Source: Nocardioides sp. CER19 (GTDB taxonomy: Bacteria; Actinomycetota; Actinomycetes; Propionibacteriales; Nocardioidaceae). Taken from it: a stretch of DNA of 64,000 bases. A model generated the notes under the pieces. It saw nothing but the letters and a program-made list of their open reading frames with translations, was not told the origin of the DNA and ran no database searches. The translations under genes and the position numbers were made by a program. The DNA lies in assembly GCF_029846275.1 (NCBI RefSeq), contig NZ_JARVWS010000004.1:496001-560000 (forward strand). The letters run 5' to 3'. The number at the start of each line of letters is the position of its first letter. The stretch's first letter is position 1. Below, one piece after another: positions 35,742-43,663 of this stretch.

Positions 35742-35770
35742 ATCGTGTCACGGCTCACCAAGTGAGGCAA
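35742..35770 (-). promoter_or_regulatory. Predicted promoter of the potD operon
   Basis: On the minus strand TTGCCT (35770-35765) and CACGAT (35747-35742) are separated by 17 nt and lie 43 nt before the potD start. The 200-bp divergent gap also serves the Lrp gene, so shared control is likely. Confidence 0.5.
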
Positions 35771-35863
35771 GGGAATCCGTGGTCGCGAAACACGAATGCA
35801 ACGAACTACGTCGTCGCGTCGGCCGGCGACTGGCGAAATCCGCTGCGCCACGCATCGAAACCT

Positions 35864-35892
35864 TTGACCCTGGCTGACCCAGCCTGGACACT
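35864..35892 (+). promoter_or_regulatory. Predicted promoter of the lrp-like gene
   Basis: TTGACC and GACACT are 17 nt apart. The spacer contains a GGCT/AGCC inverted pair that could be the binding site of the regulator itself. The -10 ends 7 nt before the ATG at 35900, so the mRNA is leaderless. Confidence 0.5.
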
Positions 35893-35899
35893 GACGCCC

Positions 35900-36373
35900 A
35901 TGACGCGCCCCCGGAACAAGTCGTCGGTGAGCCTGGACGAGGTCTCGAAGGCGATCATCGAGCAGCTCCAGCAGGACGGACGGCGGTCCTACGCCTCCAT
36001 CGGCAAGGTCGTCGGGCTGTCCGAGGCCGCCGTACGCCAGCGGGTGCAGCGACTGATCGACTCCGGCGTCATGCAGGTCGTCGCCGTGACCGACCCGCTC
36101 GAGCTGGGCTTCGCTCGCCAGGCGATGGTCGGCATCCGCGTGGCCGGGCCGCTCGACCCCGTCGCCGACGCGCTCACCGCGCTCGACGAGGTCGACTACG
36201 TCGTCATCACCGCCGGCTCCTACGACCTCCTGGCGGAGGTGGTGGCCGAGAGCGACGAGCACCTCCTGGACCTGATCTCCGAGAGCATCCGCACCATCCC
36301 GGGGGTCGTCGCCACCGAGACGTTCATGTACCTGCGCCTGCGCAAGCAGACCTACTCGTGGGGCGTTCGATGA
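35900..36373 (+). CDS. Lrp/AsnC-family transcriptional regulator
   Basis: 157 residues from the ATG at 35900. The N-terminal winged helix-turn-helix reads VSKAIIEQLQQDGRRSYASI and VGLSEAAVRQRVQRLIDSGV. The C-terminal RAM/effector domain (about 70-150) follows. It is divergent from the potD operon and translationally coupled (ATGA) to an amine oxidase gene, so it most likely senses a polyamine or its breakdown product and controls both operons. Confidence 0.9.
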   Translation: MTRPRNKSSVSLDEVSKAIIEQLQQDGRRSYASIGKVVGLSEAAVRQRVQRLIDSGVMQVVAVTDPLELGFARQAMVGIRVAGPLDPVADALTALDEVDYVVITAGSYDLLAEVVAESDEHLLDLISESIRTIPGVVATETFMYLRLRKQTYSWGVR

Positions 36374-37749
36374 GCCCGTACGCCGGCCTCTCGCTCTGGC
36401 ACGCCACCGCCGGCGACCCGCTGGAACCCCGCGCGGCGCTCCCCGGCGACACGACCGTCGACGTGGCGATCGTCGGCGCCGGCTTCACCGGGCTGTGGAC
36501 CGCCTACTACCTGGCCGAGGCGCGCCCCGACCTGCGGATCGCCGTCATGGAGAAGGAGATCGCCGGGTTCGGCGCCTCCGGCCGCAACGGGGGCTGGGCC
36601 TCGGCGCTCTTCCCTGCGTCGCTGGCGACGCTGGCCCGGATGGGGTCGCGCGAGACCGCGCTGGCCCAGCACCAGGCGATGCGCGCGAGCGTCGACGAGG
36701 TGATCCGGGCGGCCGCCGCCGAGGGGATCGACGCCGACATCGCCAAGGGCGGCACCATCGTGCTCGCCCGCACCGCGCCGCAGCTCGCCCGCGCACGCGC
36801 CGAGGTGGCCGATGCGCGCTCGTGGGGGCGCGGCGAGGACGACATACGGCTGCTGGACGAGGCGGAGGCCCGGGCGGTCGTCGACGCGGCGGGGACGCTC
36901 GGGGCGACGTACACGCCCGACTGCGCGGCCATCCACCCCGCCAAGCTCGTGCGGGGGCTGGCGCGTGCCGTGGAGGCGCGGGGCGTCACGATCCACGAGC
37001 AGACGCCGGTGACCGCGATCGAGCCGCACCGCGTCGTGACGCCGCGCGGCACCCTGACGGCCGACGTGGTCGTGCGCGCCACCGAGGGCTACACACCGAG
37101 CATCCGCGGCCTCGAGCGCGCCGTCGTTCCGGTCTACTCGCTCATCATCGCCACCGCTCCCCTGCCGGGGGCGCTCTGGGACGAGATCGGGCTGGCGCGT
37201 CGGGAGACCTTCAGCGACCACCGCAACCTGATCGTCTACGGCCAGCGCACGGCCGACGACCGGCTGGTGTTCGGCGGCCGCGGGGCGCCGTACCACTTCG
37301 GGTCCCGGATCGAGCCGGCGCACGACCGCGACGAGCGGGTGTTCGCGAGCCTCTACGCGACGCTGCTGGACCTGTTCCCGGTGCTCGCCGGCACGAAGGT
37401 CACCCACTCGTGGGGCGGCGCGCTCGGCATCCCCCGCGACTGGTGCGCCTCGGTCGGGCTCGACCGCGCCACCGGGCTCGGGTGGGCCGGCGGGTACGTC
37501 GGCGACGGGGTCACCACCACGAACCTGGCCGGCCGCACGCTGCGCGACCTCGTGCTCGAGCAGTCGACCGCGCTCACCATGCTTCCGTGGGTCGGCCACC
37601 GCTCGCCGCGCTGGGAGCCCGAGCCGCTGCGCTGGCTCGGCATCAACACCGGTCTGCGGACGATGACGCTCGCGGACGCCGAGGAGCGGCTGACCCGTCG
37701 TCCGTCGCTGGCCGCTCGGGCGATGGCGCCGCTGCTGGGTGGCCACTGA
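36370..37749 (+). CDS. FAD-dependent amine oxidoreductase (PuuB/DAO family), copy 2
   Basis: 459 residues from the ATG at 36370, overlapping the regulator stop. FAD motif VAIVGAGFTGLWTAYYLAEA (about 26-45), then GFGASGRNGGWASALFPASL. The C-terminal THSWGGALGIPRDW and GWAGGYVGDGVTTTNLAGRTL match the same family as the 30266-31669 gene, but the sequences are clearly divergent, so the substrates may differ. Confidence 0.82.
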   Translation: MSPYAGLSLWHATAGDPLEPRAALPGDTTVDVAIVGAGFTGLWTAYYLAEARPDLRIAVMEKEIAGFGASGRNGGWASALFPASLATLARMGSRETALAQHQAMRASVDEVIRAAAAEGIDADIAKGGTIVLARTAPQLARARAEVADARSWGRGEDDIRLLDEAEARAVVDAAGTLGATYTPDCAAIHPAKLVRGLARAVEARGVTIHEQTPVTAIEPHRVVTPRGTLTADVVVRATEGYTPSIRGLERAVVPVYSLIIATAPLPGALWDEIGLARRETFSDHRNLIVYGQRTADDRLVFGGRGAPYHFGSRIEPAHDRDERVFASLYATLLDLFPVLAGTKVTHSWGGALGIPRDWCASVGLDRATGLGWAGGYVGDGVTTTNLAGRTLRDLVLEQSTALTMLPWVGHRSPRWEPEPLRWLGINTGLRTMTLADAEERLTRRPSLAARAMAPLLGGH

Positions 37750-37892
37750 GGCCGCCGGGTCCTGTTCCGGGTCGCGTCGGGGTGGTCCGGCGCGGCGACC
37801 GGATAAACCAGTTGCGCTGCCGGTCCGGCGCCCCGCAGGATGTTCCGCGATCGGGCGCGTGCCCGGTGATGACCGAGAGGAGGCGAGTAGCC

Positions 37893-37976
37893 GTGATGAC
37901 TGTCGTTGTCGGCCTGCCCACCCGCCGTCCCTCTCACTCTCACCGGAGCACCCTTGTCTTCCGACTTCACGCTTGA
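37893..37976 (+). CDS. Possible leader peptide upstream of the RIO-type kinase
   Basis: An ORF of 26-27 codons (GTG 37893 or ATG 37896; MMTVVVGLPTRRPSHSHRS and so on to RLHA) has a very strong ribosome-binding site, GAGAGGAGG, 9-10 nt upstream. It ends inside the first codons of the kinase gene in another frame. It could couple or regulate kinase translation. No attenuator hairpin is obvious. Coding is inferred only from the RBS and position. Confidence 0.42.
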   Translation: MMTVVVGLPTRRPSHSHRSTLVFRLHA

Positions 37977-38805
37977 CCCCAGCTTCACCTTCGACTTCGT
38001 CGCACTCGACGACGATAACTTCGCCGAGAACGGCTCCCGCTGGTCGACCTGGCTCGCCGTCGAGCCGCTGTGCCGCGGCCCGGAGCCGCGCCCCGACTGG
38101 GTCGTGACGTCCCAGGCCGCGGTCGACACCGAGCTCGGCATCCTCAAGACCGGCAAGGAGGCCGACGCCTTCCTCCTCGAACGGGCCGTGCCCGGCTCCG
38201 ACCTGGTCGGCGAGTCAGTCGTCATGGTCGCCAAGCGCTACCGCGGCGAGGAGCACCGCACCTTCCACCGGTCGACGTCCTACACCGAGGGTCGCCGCAG
38301 CCGGAACACCCGCGACATGCGGGCCGTCGCCAGCAAGTCCGCCTACGGCCGCTCGGTCGCCGCCGGACAGTGGGCGCACGCCGAGTGGGAGGCCCTCGTG
38401 CGTTGTCACGGGCTCGGCCTGCCGGTCCCCTACCCGGTCCAGGTCGACGGGACCGAGATCCTCATGGAGTGGATCCAGGTCGCCGGCGAGACCGCCCCGC
38501 GGCTCGCGCAGACCCGCCCGTCCCCGGAGCTGCTCGCGTCCTACTTCGAGCAGCTGCGCGGCGTGCTCGTCACGCTGACCGAGCAGGGTCTGGTGCACGG
38601 TGACCTGTCGCCCTACAACGTGCTCGCCGCCGACGAGCGGCTCGTCGTCATCGACCTGCCGCAGATGGTCGACCTGGTCGCCAACCCGGCCGGGGCGGAC
38701 TTCCTGCTCCGGGACTGCACCAACGTGTGCCGGTGGTTCGCGTCCCGAGGGCTGAACGTGGACGAGCACGCGCTGTTCGGGGAGCTGATGGCCGTGGCGT
38801 TCTGA
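37954..38805 (+). CDS. RIO1-like serine/threonine protein kinase
   Basis: 283 residues if started at the TTG at 37954, which has GGAG 6 nt upstream; a TTG at 37906 is an alternative. The ATP-binding strand LKTGKEADAFLLER, catalytic loop GLVHGDLSPYNVL and metal-binding VVIDLPQMVD (in place of DFG) are typical of RIO kinases. Its protein target is unknown. In archaea and eukaryotes RIO1 acts in small-subunit ribosome maturation; actinobacterial roles are open. Confidence 0.85.
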   Translation: MSSDFTLDPSFTFDFVALDDDNFAENGSRWSTWLAVEPLCRGPEPRPDWVVTSQAAVDTELGILKTGKEADAFLLERAVPGSDLVGESVVMVAKRYRGEEHRTFHRSTSYTEGRRSRNTRDMRAVASKSAYGRSVAAGQWAHAEWEALVRCHGLGLPVPYPVQVDGTEILMEWIQVAGETAPRLAQTRPSPELLASYFEQLRGVLVTLTEQGLVHGDLSPYNVLAADERLVVIDLPQMVDLVANPAGADFLLRDCTNVCRWFASRGLNVDEHALFGELMAVAF

Positions 38806-38830
38806 CGAGGCCGGGTCGGCGGCCCCGTCC

Positions 38831-38883
38831 AGCGGTGAGCCATCAACCGACCGACAGCACCAAACGGTTGATGGCTCACCGCT
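38831..38883 (+). terminator. Perfect 19-bp hairpin between two plus-strand genes
   Basis: AGCGGTGAGCCATCAACCG at 38831-38849 pairs perfectly with 38865-38883 across a 15-nt loop. It lies after the kinase stop and 18 bp before the next -10 element. No T-tract follows. Confidence 0.65.
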
Positions 38884-38900
38884 CCGGAGCGGCCGGGCCC

Positions 38901-38906
38901 TAGTCT
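38901..38906 (+). promoter_or_regulatory. Predicted -10 element (TAGTCT) for the LOG gene
   Basis: Eight nt before the GTG at 38915. Confidence 0.4.
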
Positions 38907-38914
38907 CGGCTGTC

Positions 38915-39826
38915 GTGAGCCGCCGCCGTGTCCGTCCTCAGCCCGTCCCCGTCGCCGCGCCCGTCCCGCACGCGCCGGTGGACGCGGAGCGCACGACGCT
39001 CTACACGGCGGAGGAGCTCTACGACACGGCGGACTACCCCGACTCGCTGGATGCACGGGCCTACGCGTGGTCGCGCGAGCGGCACACCCGCGAGACGGCG
39101 CGGATCCGGGCGCTGCACGACTTCGCGATCGACGAGGCCCTCGACGCCTGGATCGAGGGCCGGCACCTGGTCGGGGTGATGGGCGGGCACGACGTGCGGC
39201 GGGGCGAGCCGACGTACGCCGCCGCCGCGCGGCTCGGGCACGCGCTGGGGCAGAGCAACGTCGTGACGACCGGCGGCGGTCCCGGGACGATGGAGGCGGC
39301 CAACCTGGGCGCCTGGCTGACGTCGTACGACGTCTCAGCGGTCGATGCCGCTGTCGCACGGCTCGGGGCCGTCCCGACCTTCCGGCCGTCCGTCCAGGAC
39401 TGGGCCGACCTCGCGCTCGGCGTGCGCGCCGGCGTGACGGACCGCCCGAGGCAGCGCTCGCTCGGCATCCCGACATGGTTCTACGGCCACGAGCCGCCCA
39501 ACGTGTTCTGCGACGCGATCGCGAAGTACTTCCGCAACGCCACCCGCGAGGCGATCCTGCTCGAGGTGTGCGACGCCGGCATCGTCTTCCTTCCCGGTGC
39601 GGCGGGAACGGTGCAGGAGGTGTTCCAGGACGCCTGCGAGAACTACTACGCAACACCCGAGACCGTCGCGCCGATGATCCTGCTCGGCGCGCGCTACTGG
39701 ACCGAGGAGCTGCCGCTGTGGCCGCTGCTGCAGGCGCTCGCGAAGGGCCGCGTGATGGAGGGCCGGGTCCACCTCGTCGACACCGTCGAGGAGGCCGCCG
39801 AGGTGGTCGCGGGCGGGCGCTCCTGA
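38915..39826 (+). CDS. LOG family protein (Rossmann fold)
   Basis: 303 residues with a GTG start. The nucleotide-binding motifs are VVTTGGGPGTMEAANLGAW and, further on, FLPGAAGTVQEVFQDACEN, the counterpart of the PGGxGTxxE motif of LOG-type cytokinin riboside monophosphate phosphoribohydrolases. The protein is longer than plant LOGs, and the N-terminal 90 residues are extra. Hydrolysis of a nucleoside monophosphate is plausible. Confidence 0.82.
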   Translation: MSRRRVRPQPVPVAAPVPHAPVDAERTTLYTAEELYDTADYPDSLDARAYAWSRERHTRETARIRALHDFAIDEALDAWIEGRHLVGVMGGHDVRRGEPTYAAAARLGHALGQSNVVTTGGGPGTMEAANLGAWLTSYDVSAVDAAVARLGAVPTFRPSVQDWADLALGVRAGVTDRPRQRSLGIPTWFYGHEPPNVFCDAIAKYFRNATREAILLEVCDAGIVFLPGAAGTVQEVFQDACENYYATPETVAPMILLGARYWTEELPLWPLLQALAKGRVMEGRVHLVDTVEEAAEVVAGGRS

Positions 39827-39841
39827 CCGCTCGGACGGCGG

Positions 39842-41020
39842 TCAGGCGGCTCGGGTCCGGACGATCCGCGCGCCGATGACGTCGCGGTAGTGCTCCACGA
39901 GGGTGTCGTTGACGGCCTGCCACGAGCGGCCGGCGACGGCGGCGCGGGCGTCGCGCCCCATCCGGCGGCGCAGCCGCGGGTCCTCCCGCAGCCGGCCGAC
40001 GAAGGCGGCCAGGTCGGTCCCGCTGCCGGGCTCGTAGAGGAAGCCCGTGACCCCGTCGTCGACGACGTCGATCGGTCCCCCGGAGCGCGGCGCGACCACC
40101 GGGACGCCCGAGGCGAGCGCCTCCTGGGCGGACTGGCAGAACGTCTCGTGCCGACCCGTGTGGACGAAGACGTCCAGCGAGGCGTACGCCGCCCCGAGCT
40201 CCTCCCCGTGGAGGACCCCGAGGAAGTGGGCCCCGGGGAGGAGCGCGCGCAGGCGCTCCTCCTCGGGACCGCCTCCGACGACGACCAGCGCGTAGCGGTC
40301 GTCGTGGGCCAGGGAGGCGAGCAGACCGAGCTCCTTCTCGGGAGCCAGCCGGCCGACGTACCCGACGATCGTCTGACCCCCGGGGGCCAGCCGGGCGCGC
40401 AGGCCGTAGTCGACGCGCCGGGGGTCGAACGCGGTCAGGTCGACACCGCGTGGCCACAGCGCCGTGCGCTGGATGCCGAGGCCCTCGAGCTGGGCCAGGC
40501 TCGCGGTCGACGGGACCAGCGTGCGGTCGGCGCGGTGGTGGATCTTCCGGGTCAGGGCCGACGCGGCGAGCGTGCAGCCGGTGCGGTGGAGCATCGGATA
40601 GCGCGCGGCGAAGCCGACCAGGTCGGTCTGGTAGATCGCGACGGTGGGGATGCCGAGCTCGCCGGCGACCTTGAGGGCTTGGTAGCCCAGCGTCGCGGGG
40701 CTCGCGACGTGCACGACGTCCGGGCCGAAGCGCTGCATGATCGCGCGCAGTCGGCGCCGCGTCTCCAGACCGAGGCGGAAGTCCTTGTAGAACGGGAGGC
40801 TGGCACCGCGCACGCGGAGCACCGGGAAGCCGGCGTACTCGGCGGGGCCGGTCGGCGCGACGAGCGCGGCCTCGTGGCCGTCGACCTCGAGGTGCTCGAG
40901 CACCCGGCGGACGGAGTTCGTGACCCCGTTGACCTGCGGCAGGAACGACTCCGAGACGACCAGGACACGCAGCCGGTCGTCGGCTCCACCGGCGACCGGG
41001 AGCTCGATGACGTTCGTCAT
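39842..41020 (-). CDS. GT4-family glycosyltransferase
   Basis: 392 residues, GT-B fold. The N-terminal domain holds SESFLPQVNGVTNSVRRVLE and YQTDLVGFAARY. The C-terminal domain holds VGYVGRLAPEKELGLL and the donor-binding FVHTGRHETFCQSAQEALASG with its two acidic residues. The overall pattern fits the phosphatidylinositol mannosyltransferase/MgtA-like group of actinobacteria, which use GDP-mannose; the donor here is inferred. It converges with the LOG gene and stands alone. Confidence 0.85.
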   Translation of the reverse strand: MTNVIELPVAGGADDRLRVLVVSESFLPQVNGVTNSVRRVLEHLEVDGHEAALVAPTGPAEYAGFPVLRVRGASLPFYKDFRLGLETRRRLRAIMQRFGPDVVHVASPATLGYQALKVAGELGIPTVAIYQTDLVGFAARYPMLHRTGCTLAASALTRKIHHRADRTLVPSTASLAQLEGLGIQRTALWPRGVDLTAFDPRRVDYGLRARLAPGGQTIVGYVGRLAPEKELGLLASLAHDDRYALVVVGGGPEEERLRALLPGAHFLGVLHGEELGAAYASLDVFVHTGRHETFCQSAQEALASGVPVVAPRSGGPIDVVDDGVTGFLYEPGSGTDLAAFVGRLREDPRLRRRMGRDARAAVAGRSWQAVNDTLVEHYRDVIGARIVRTRAA

Positions 41021-41102
41021 GGCACCGACGGTGTCGGGCGGGCGTCAACGGGCCGTCATGCTCGGTTGACGAGTCGGTGAATGTCGTGTGAGCAGCGCGC
41101 GG

Positions 41103-41732
41103 TCACAGGTGCTCGCGCGCCCACAGGGCGGCGCTGGTGCGGTCGGCGACGCCCAGGCGCCGGAACACGCTGCCGAGGTGCACCTTGACCGTCCGCTCGG
41201 CGATGCCGAGCCTGCTGGCGATCTGCTTGTTCGCCAGCCCCTGCGCGACGAGGGCGAGCACCTCGCGCTCGCGGTCGCTCAGGTCGCCGCCGGGCGACGA
41301 CGTGCGGGTCGGGAGCAGCGCCCGCGCGACCCGCGGGTCGAGCGGGGCGTGGCCCGCGGCTGCCGAGCGGATTCCGGCGAGCAGCTCGGCCGGCTCGCTG
41401 TCCTTGAGGAGGTAGCCGACGGCCCCCGCCTCGAGAGCCTCGGCGACGCGGGTCTGGTCGGCGAAGGAGGTGAGGACGACGACGGCCGCGGTCGCGCCGC
41501 CGTCGACCAGGCGGCGGGTCGCCTCGACGCCGTCGACACCGGGCATCGAGAGGTCCATGAGTACGACGTCCGGCTGCTCCGACAGCGCCGAGACCGCGTC
41601 GACGGCGGCCTGCCCGTCGGCCGCCTCGGCGACCACCTCGAGGTCGCCGGTCGCGTCGATGAGCGCCCGGATCCCGGTGCGCACGAGGGGGTGGTCGTCG
41701 ACGAGGACGACCCGGGTCCTGGGAGCGGTCAT
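41103..41732 (-). CDS. NarL/LuxR-type response regulator
   Basis: 209 residues. Receiver domain with acidic pair VLVDDHPLV and phospho-acceptor Asp60 (VVLMDLSMPG), then Lys in YLLKDSEPAELL. The C-terminal LuxR helix-turn-helix reads LSDREREVLALVAQGLANKQ and ERTVKVHLGSVFRRLG. The start overlaps the kinase stop by 4 bp, so it is the partner of the sensor. Target genes are unknown; the adjacent exported protein and pterin cluster are candidates. Confidence 0.95.
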   Translation of the reverse strand: MTAPRTRVVLVDDHPLVRTGIRALIDATGDLEVVAEAADGQAAVDAVSALSEQPDVVLMDLSMPGVDGVEATRRLVDGGATAAVVVLTSFADQTRVAEALEAGAVGYLLKDSEPAELLAGIRSAAAGHAPLDPRVARALLPTRTSSPGGDLSDREREVLALVAQGLANKQIASRLGIAERTVKVHLGSVFRRLGVADRTSAALWAREHL

Positions 41733-43084
41733 GGCAGTCGCAGCCTCCAGACACAGCCGAGCCCCGGGGCGGAGGCGACGGCGAGGTCGGCGCCGGCGTC
41801 GGACGCGACGTCGGCCAGCACCCGCAGCCCGAGGTGTCCGTGCGGCGGATCGGCCAGCACCTGGGCCGGGTCGAAGCCGACACCGTCGTCGGCCACCTCG
41901 AGGACGACGCCCTCGGCGGTCTGCCGGAGCGAGAGCGCGACGCGGGTCGCGGCGGCGTGCCGGCGTACGTTGTGGAGGCACTCGCGGGCGACCCGGTAGA
42001 CCAGCCGCTCCTGCTCGGTCGTCAGGGCGAGCTCGTCGTCCACGTCCACGTCGACGTGGATGCCGCGCGGCCGGAGGCCGGCAGCCAGGTCGCCGAGCGC
42101 CGAGCGCAGTCCGGCCGTCTCCAGGCCGGGTGGGTGGAGGTCGACCAGCAACGACCGGAGGCTGCCGATGCTGCTGCGCAGGGTGCCGGCCGCGTGGTCG
42201 AGCTCGGTGGCGGTGGCGGTGTCGCCGGTGGCGGCGAGGCGTGCGGCTGCGCCGCTGACGGCGTACGACGTCGCCGCGAGCTCCTGCACCGGGCCGTCGT
42301 GCAGGGTGCCGGCGATCCGGCGGCGCTCCTCCTGGGAGGCGTCCACCGCCTTCTCGAGCAGGGCCTCGCGCTGGCGCTGGGCGCGCCGGAGCCGTCCGAG
42401 CAGCCGCCAGAGCAGGGGCGTCAGGAGGACGGCGAAGAACAGCAGGCTGCTGATGGTGACCCCGGCGAAGCCGCGCCACAGCTGCCCGCTGCGCGCGGTG
42501 ACCGTGTCATAGCGCGAGTAGGTCTCGAACAGCAGCGGCGTCCCGTCGGGCGTCCGGACCGGCCGGTAGACCTCGAGGAGGCGACCGTTGCCGCGCTCGT
42601 AGCGGTTCTCGGGCTCGTCGAGGTCGCTCACGTCGGCACGCGTCGCGGGGTGCTGGAGCACCTCCCGCTCCTCACCGCCGAGCGGGAAGACCGCGCCGAT
42701 CAGCCGCGGCTCGTCCGACCACACCACCTCGCCGTCGCGCGACCACAGCTTGACCCGGATCACGGACGAGGCGGGCATGTAGTCGTGGAGGGCCGCGGAC
42801 AGCTTCGCGGCCGCCGCCGGGTCACCCGTCAGGATGCCGTCGGTGAGCGCCGGCTGGGCGACCGCGCGGGCGAGCAGGTCGGTCGTGTTGGCGGCGTCGT
42901 TGACCGCTTCGCGCTCGGCGAGGTGGCGGGCGGCGTAGGACCCGACCACCGAGACCAGCACCAGTACCGCCAGTGCGGCGACGACGACCGGGAGGAGCAC
43001 CCTCACCGGCCCGCCGTCGCCGTGGTCGGACGGGTCCCGTGGCCGCGACACCGCGAGCCACGGGACCTGCGCCTGCGTCGTCAT
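41729..43084 (-). CDS. Two-component sensor histidine kinase (HisKA_3 type)
   Basis: 451 residues from the ATG at 43084. Two membrane helices (about 29-51 and 206-228) flank an extracytoplasmic sensor region of about 150 residues. The phosphorylated His262 lies in ASQEERRRIAGTLHDGPVQE, and the ATPase domain ends with VADDGVGFD and HLGLRVLADV. Pairs with the downstream NarL-type regulator. The ligand is unknown. Confidence 0.93.
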   Translation of the reverse strand: MTTQAQVPWLAVSRPRDPSDHGDGGPVRVLLPVVVAALAVLVLVSVVGSYAARHLAEREAVNDAANTTDLLARAVAQPALTDGILTGDPAAAAKLSAALHDYMPASSVIRVKLWSRDGEVVWSDEPRLIGAVFPLGGEEREVLQHPATRADVSDLDEPENRYERGNGRLLEVYRPVRTPDGTPLLFETYSRYDTVTARSGQLWRGFAGVTISSLLFFAVLLTPLLWRLLGRLRRAQRQREALLEKAVDASQEERRRIAGTLHDGPVQELAATSYAVSGAAARLAATGDTATATELDHAAGTLRSSIGSLRSLLVDLHPPGLETAGLRSALGDLAAGLRPRGIHVDVDVDDELALTTEQERLVYRVARECLHNVRRHAAATRVALSLRQTAEGVVLEVADDGVGFDPAQVLADPPHGHLGLRVLADVASDAGADLAVASAPGLGCVWRLRLP

Positions 43085-43091
43085 CGCCCCA

Positions 43092-43580
43092 TCATCGTCG
43101 GCCGCGGTCGTCACGGTGACCGGAATCGTCGGAGCCGCGACCCGTGTGCCGGCCGGAGCGGTGTCCGCCGTTGTCGTCGCCCGGCTCGGCCTCCCGGCCG
43201 CCATGGTCGTCGCCGGGCTCGGCCTCACGCGCCCCGCGGTCGTCACCCGGCTCGACGCGCCGGTCGCGGTCGTGTCGGCCACCGTGGTCGTCGCCGGGCT
43301 CGGCGCTGGGTGTAGCGGTACGGCGTTCGGTCGCTGCCCGCTCCGTCGGCTCCGCCGACGGCGCCGACCGAGTTGACCGAGTCGACGGAGTCGACGGAGT
43401 CGACGGAGTCGATGGAGTCGACGCAGCCGGGGCGGCGGAGGCGGCGGAGGCGGCCGGTGGGGTCGTGGGGTCCTCGGCGGGGACCTGCCGCGTGAAGGAC
43501 GCGTTGCCGAACAGGCCGAGGGCCGCCGGGACGCCGGCGACCACCAGGGCGAGGGCGCCGAGTGCTGCCTTGATGATCAT
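43092..43580 (-). CDS. Exported low-complexity protein with charged repeats
   Basis: 162 residues from the ATG at 43580, preceded by AGGAG. A hydrophobic N-terminus (MIIKAALGALALVVAGVPAA) predicts export or anchoring. The middle is Pro/Ser/Thr-rich (STPSTPSTPSTPSTRSTRS), encoded by 9-bp DNA repeats near 43379-43430. The C-terminal part repeats a charged EPGDDHGGREA-like unit and ends in a His/Arg/Asp-rich tail. It sits 7 bp upstream of the sensor kinase gene and could be its co-transcribed partner. No family recognised. Confidence 0.6.
   Translation of the reverse strand: MIIKAALGALALVVAGVPAALGLFGNASFTRQVPAEDPTTPPAASAASAAPAASTPSTPSTPSTPSTRSTRSAPSAEPTERAATERRTATPSAEPGDDHGGRHDRDRRVEPGDDRGAREAEPGDDHGGREAEPGDDNGGHRSGRHTGRGSDDSGHRDDRGRR
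43379..43430. repeat. 9-bp tandem repeats within the exported protein gene
   Basis: GAGTCGACG (with one GAGTCGATG) is repeated about five times head to tail, encoding the Ser-Thr-Pro run. Length variation between strains is likely. Confidence 0.75.
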
Positions 43581-43663
43581 CGGGGCTCCTAGAGGTGGAT
43601 GGCTTCGTGCTGACACCCCCACCGTGGCCGTCACCCCGGTCGGTCCACCATCGGACCTTGGTA

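Noticed and set aside
36495..37976. Long plus-strand frame of 493 codons overlapping the second FAD oxidase
   Set aside because: Out-of-frame shadow of the oxidase gene; only its last 26-27 codons (the possible leader peptide) have a ribosome-binding site.
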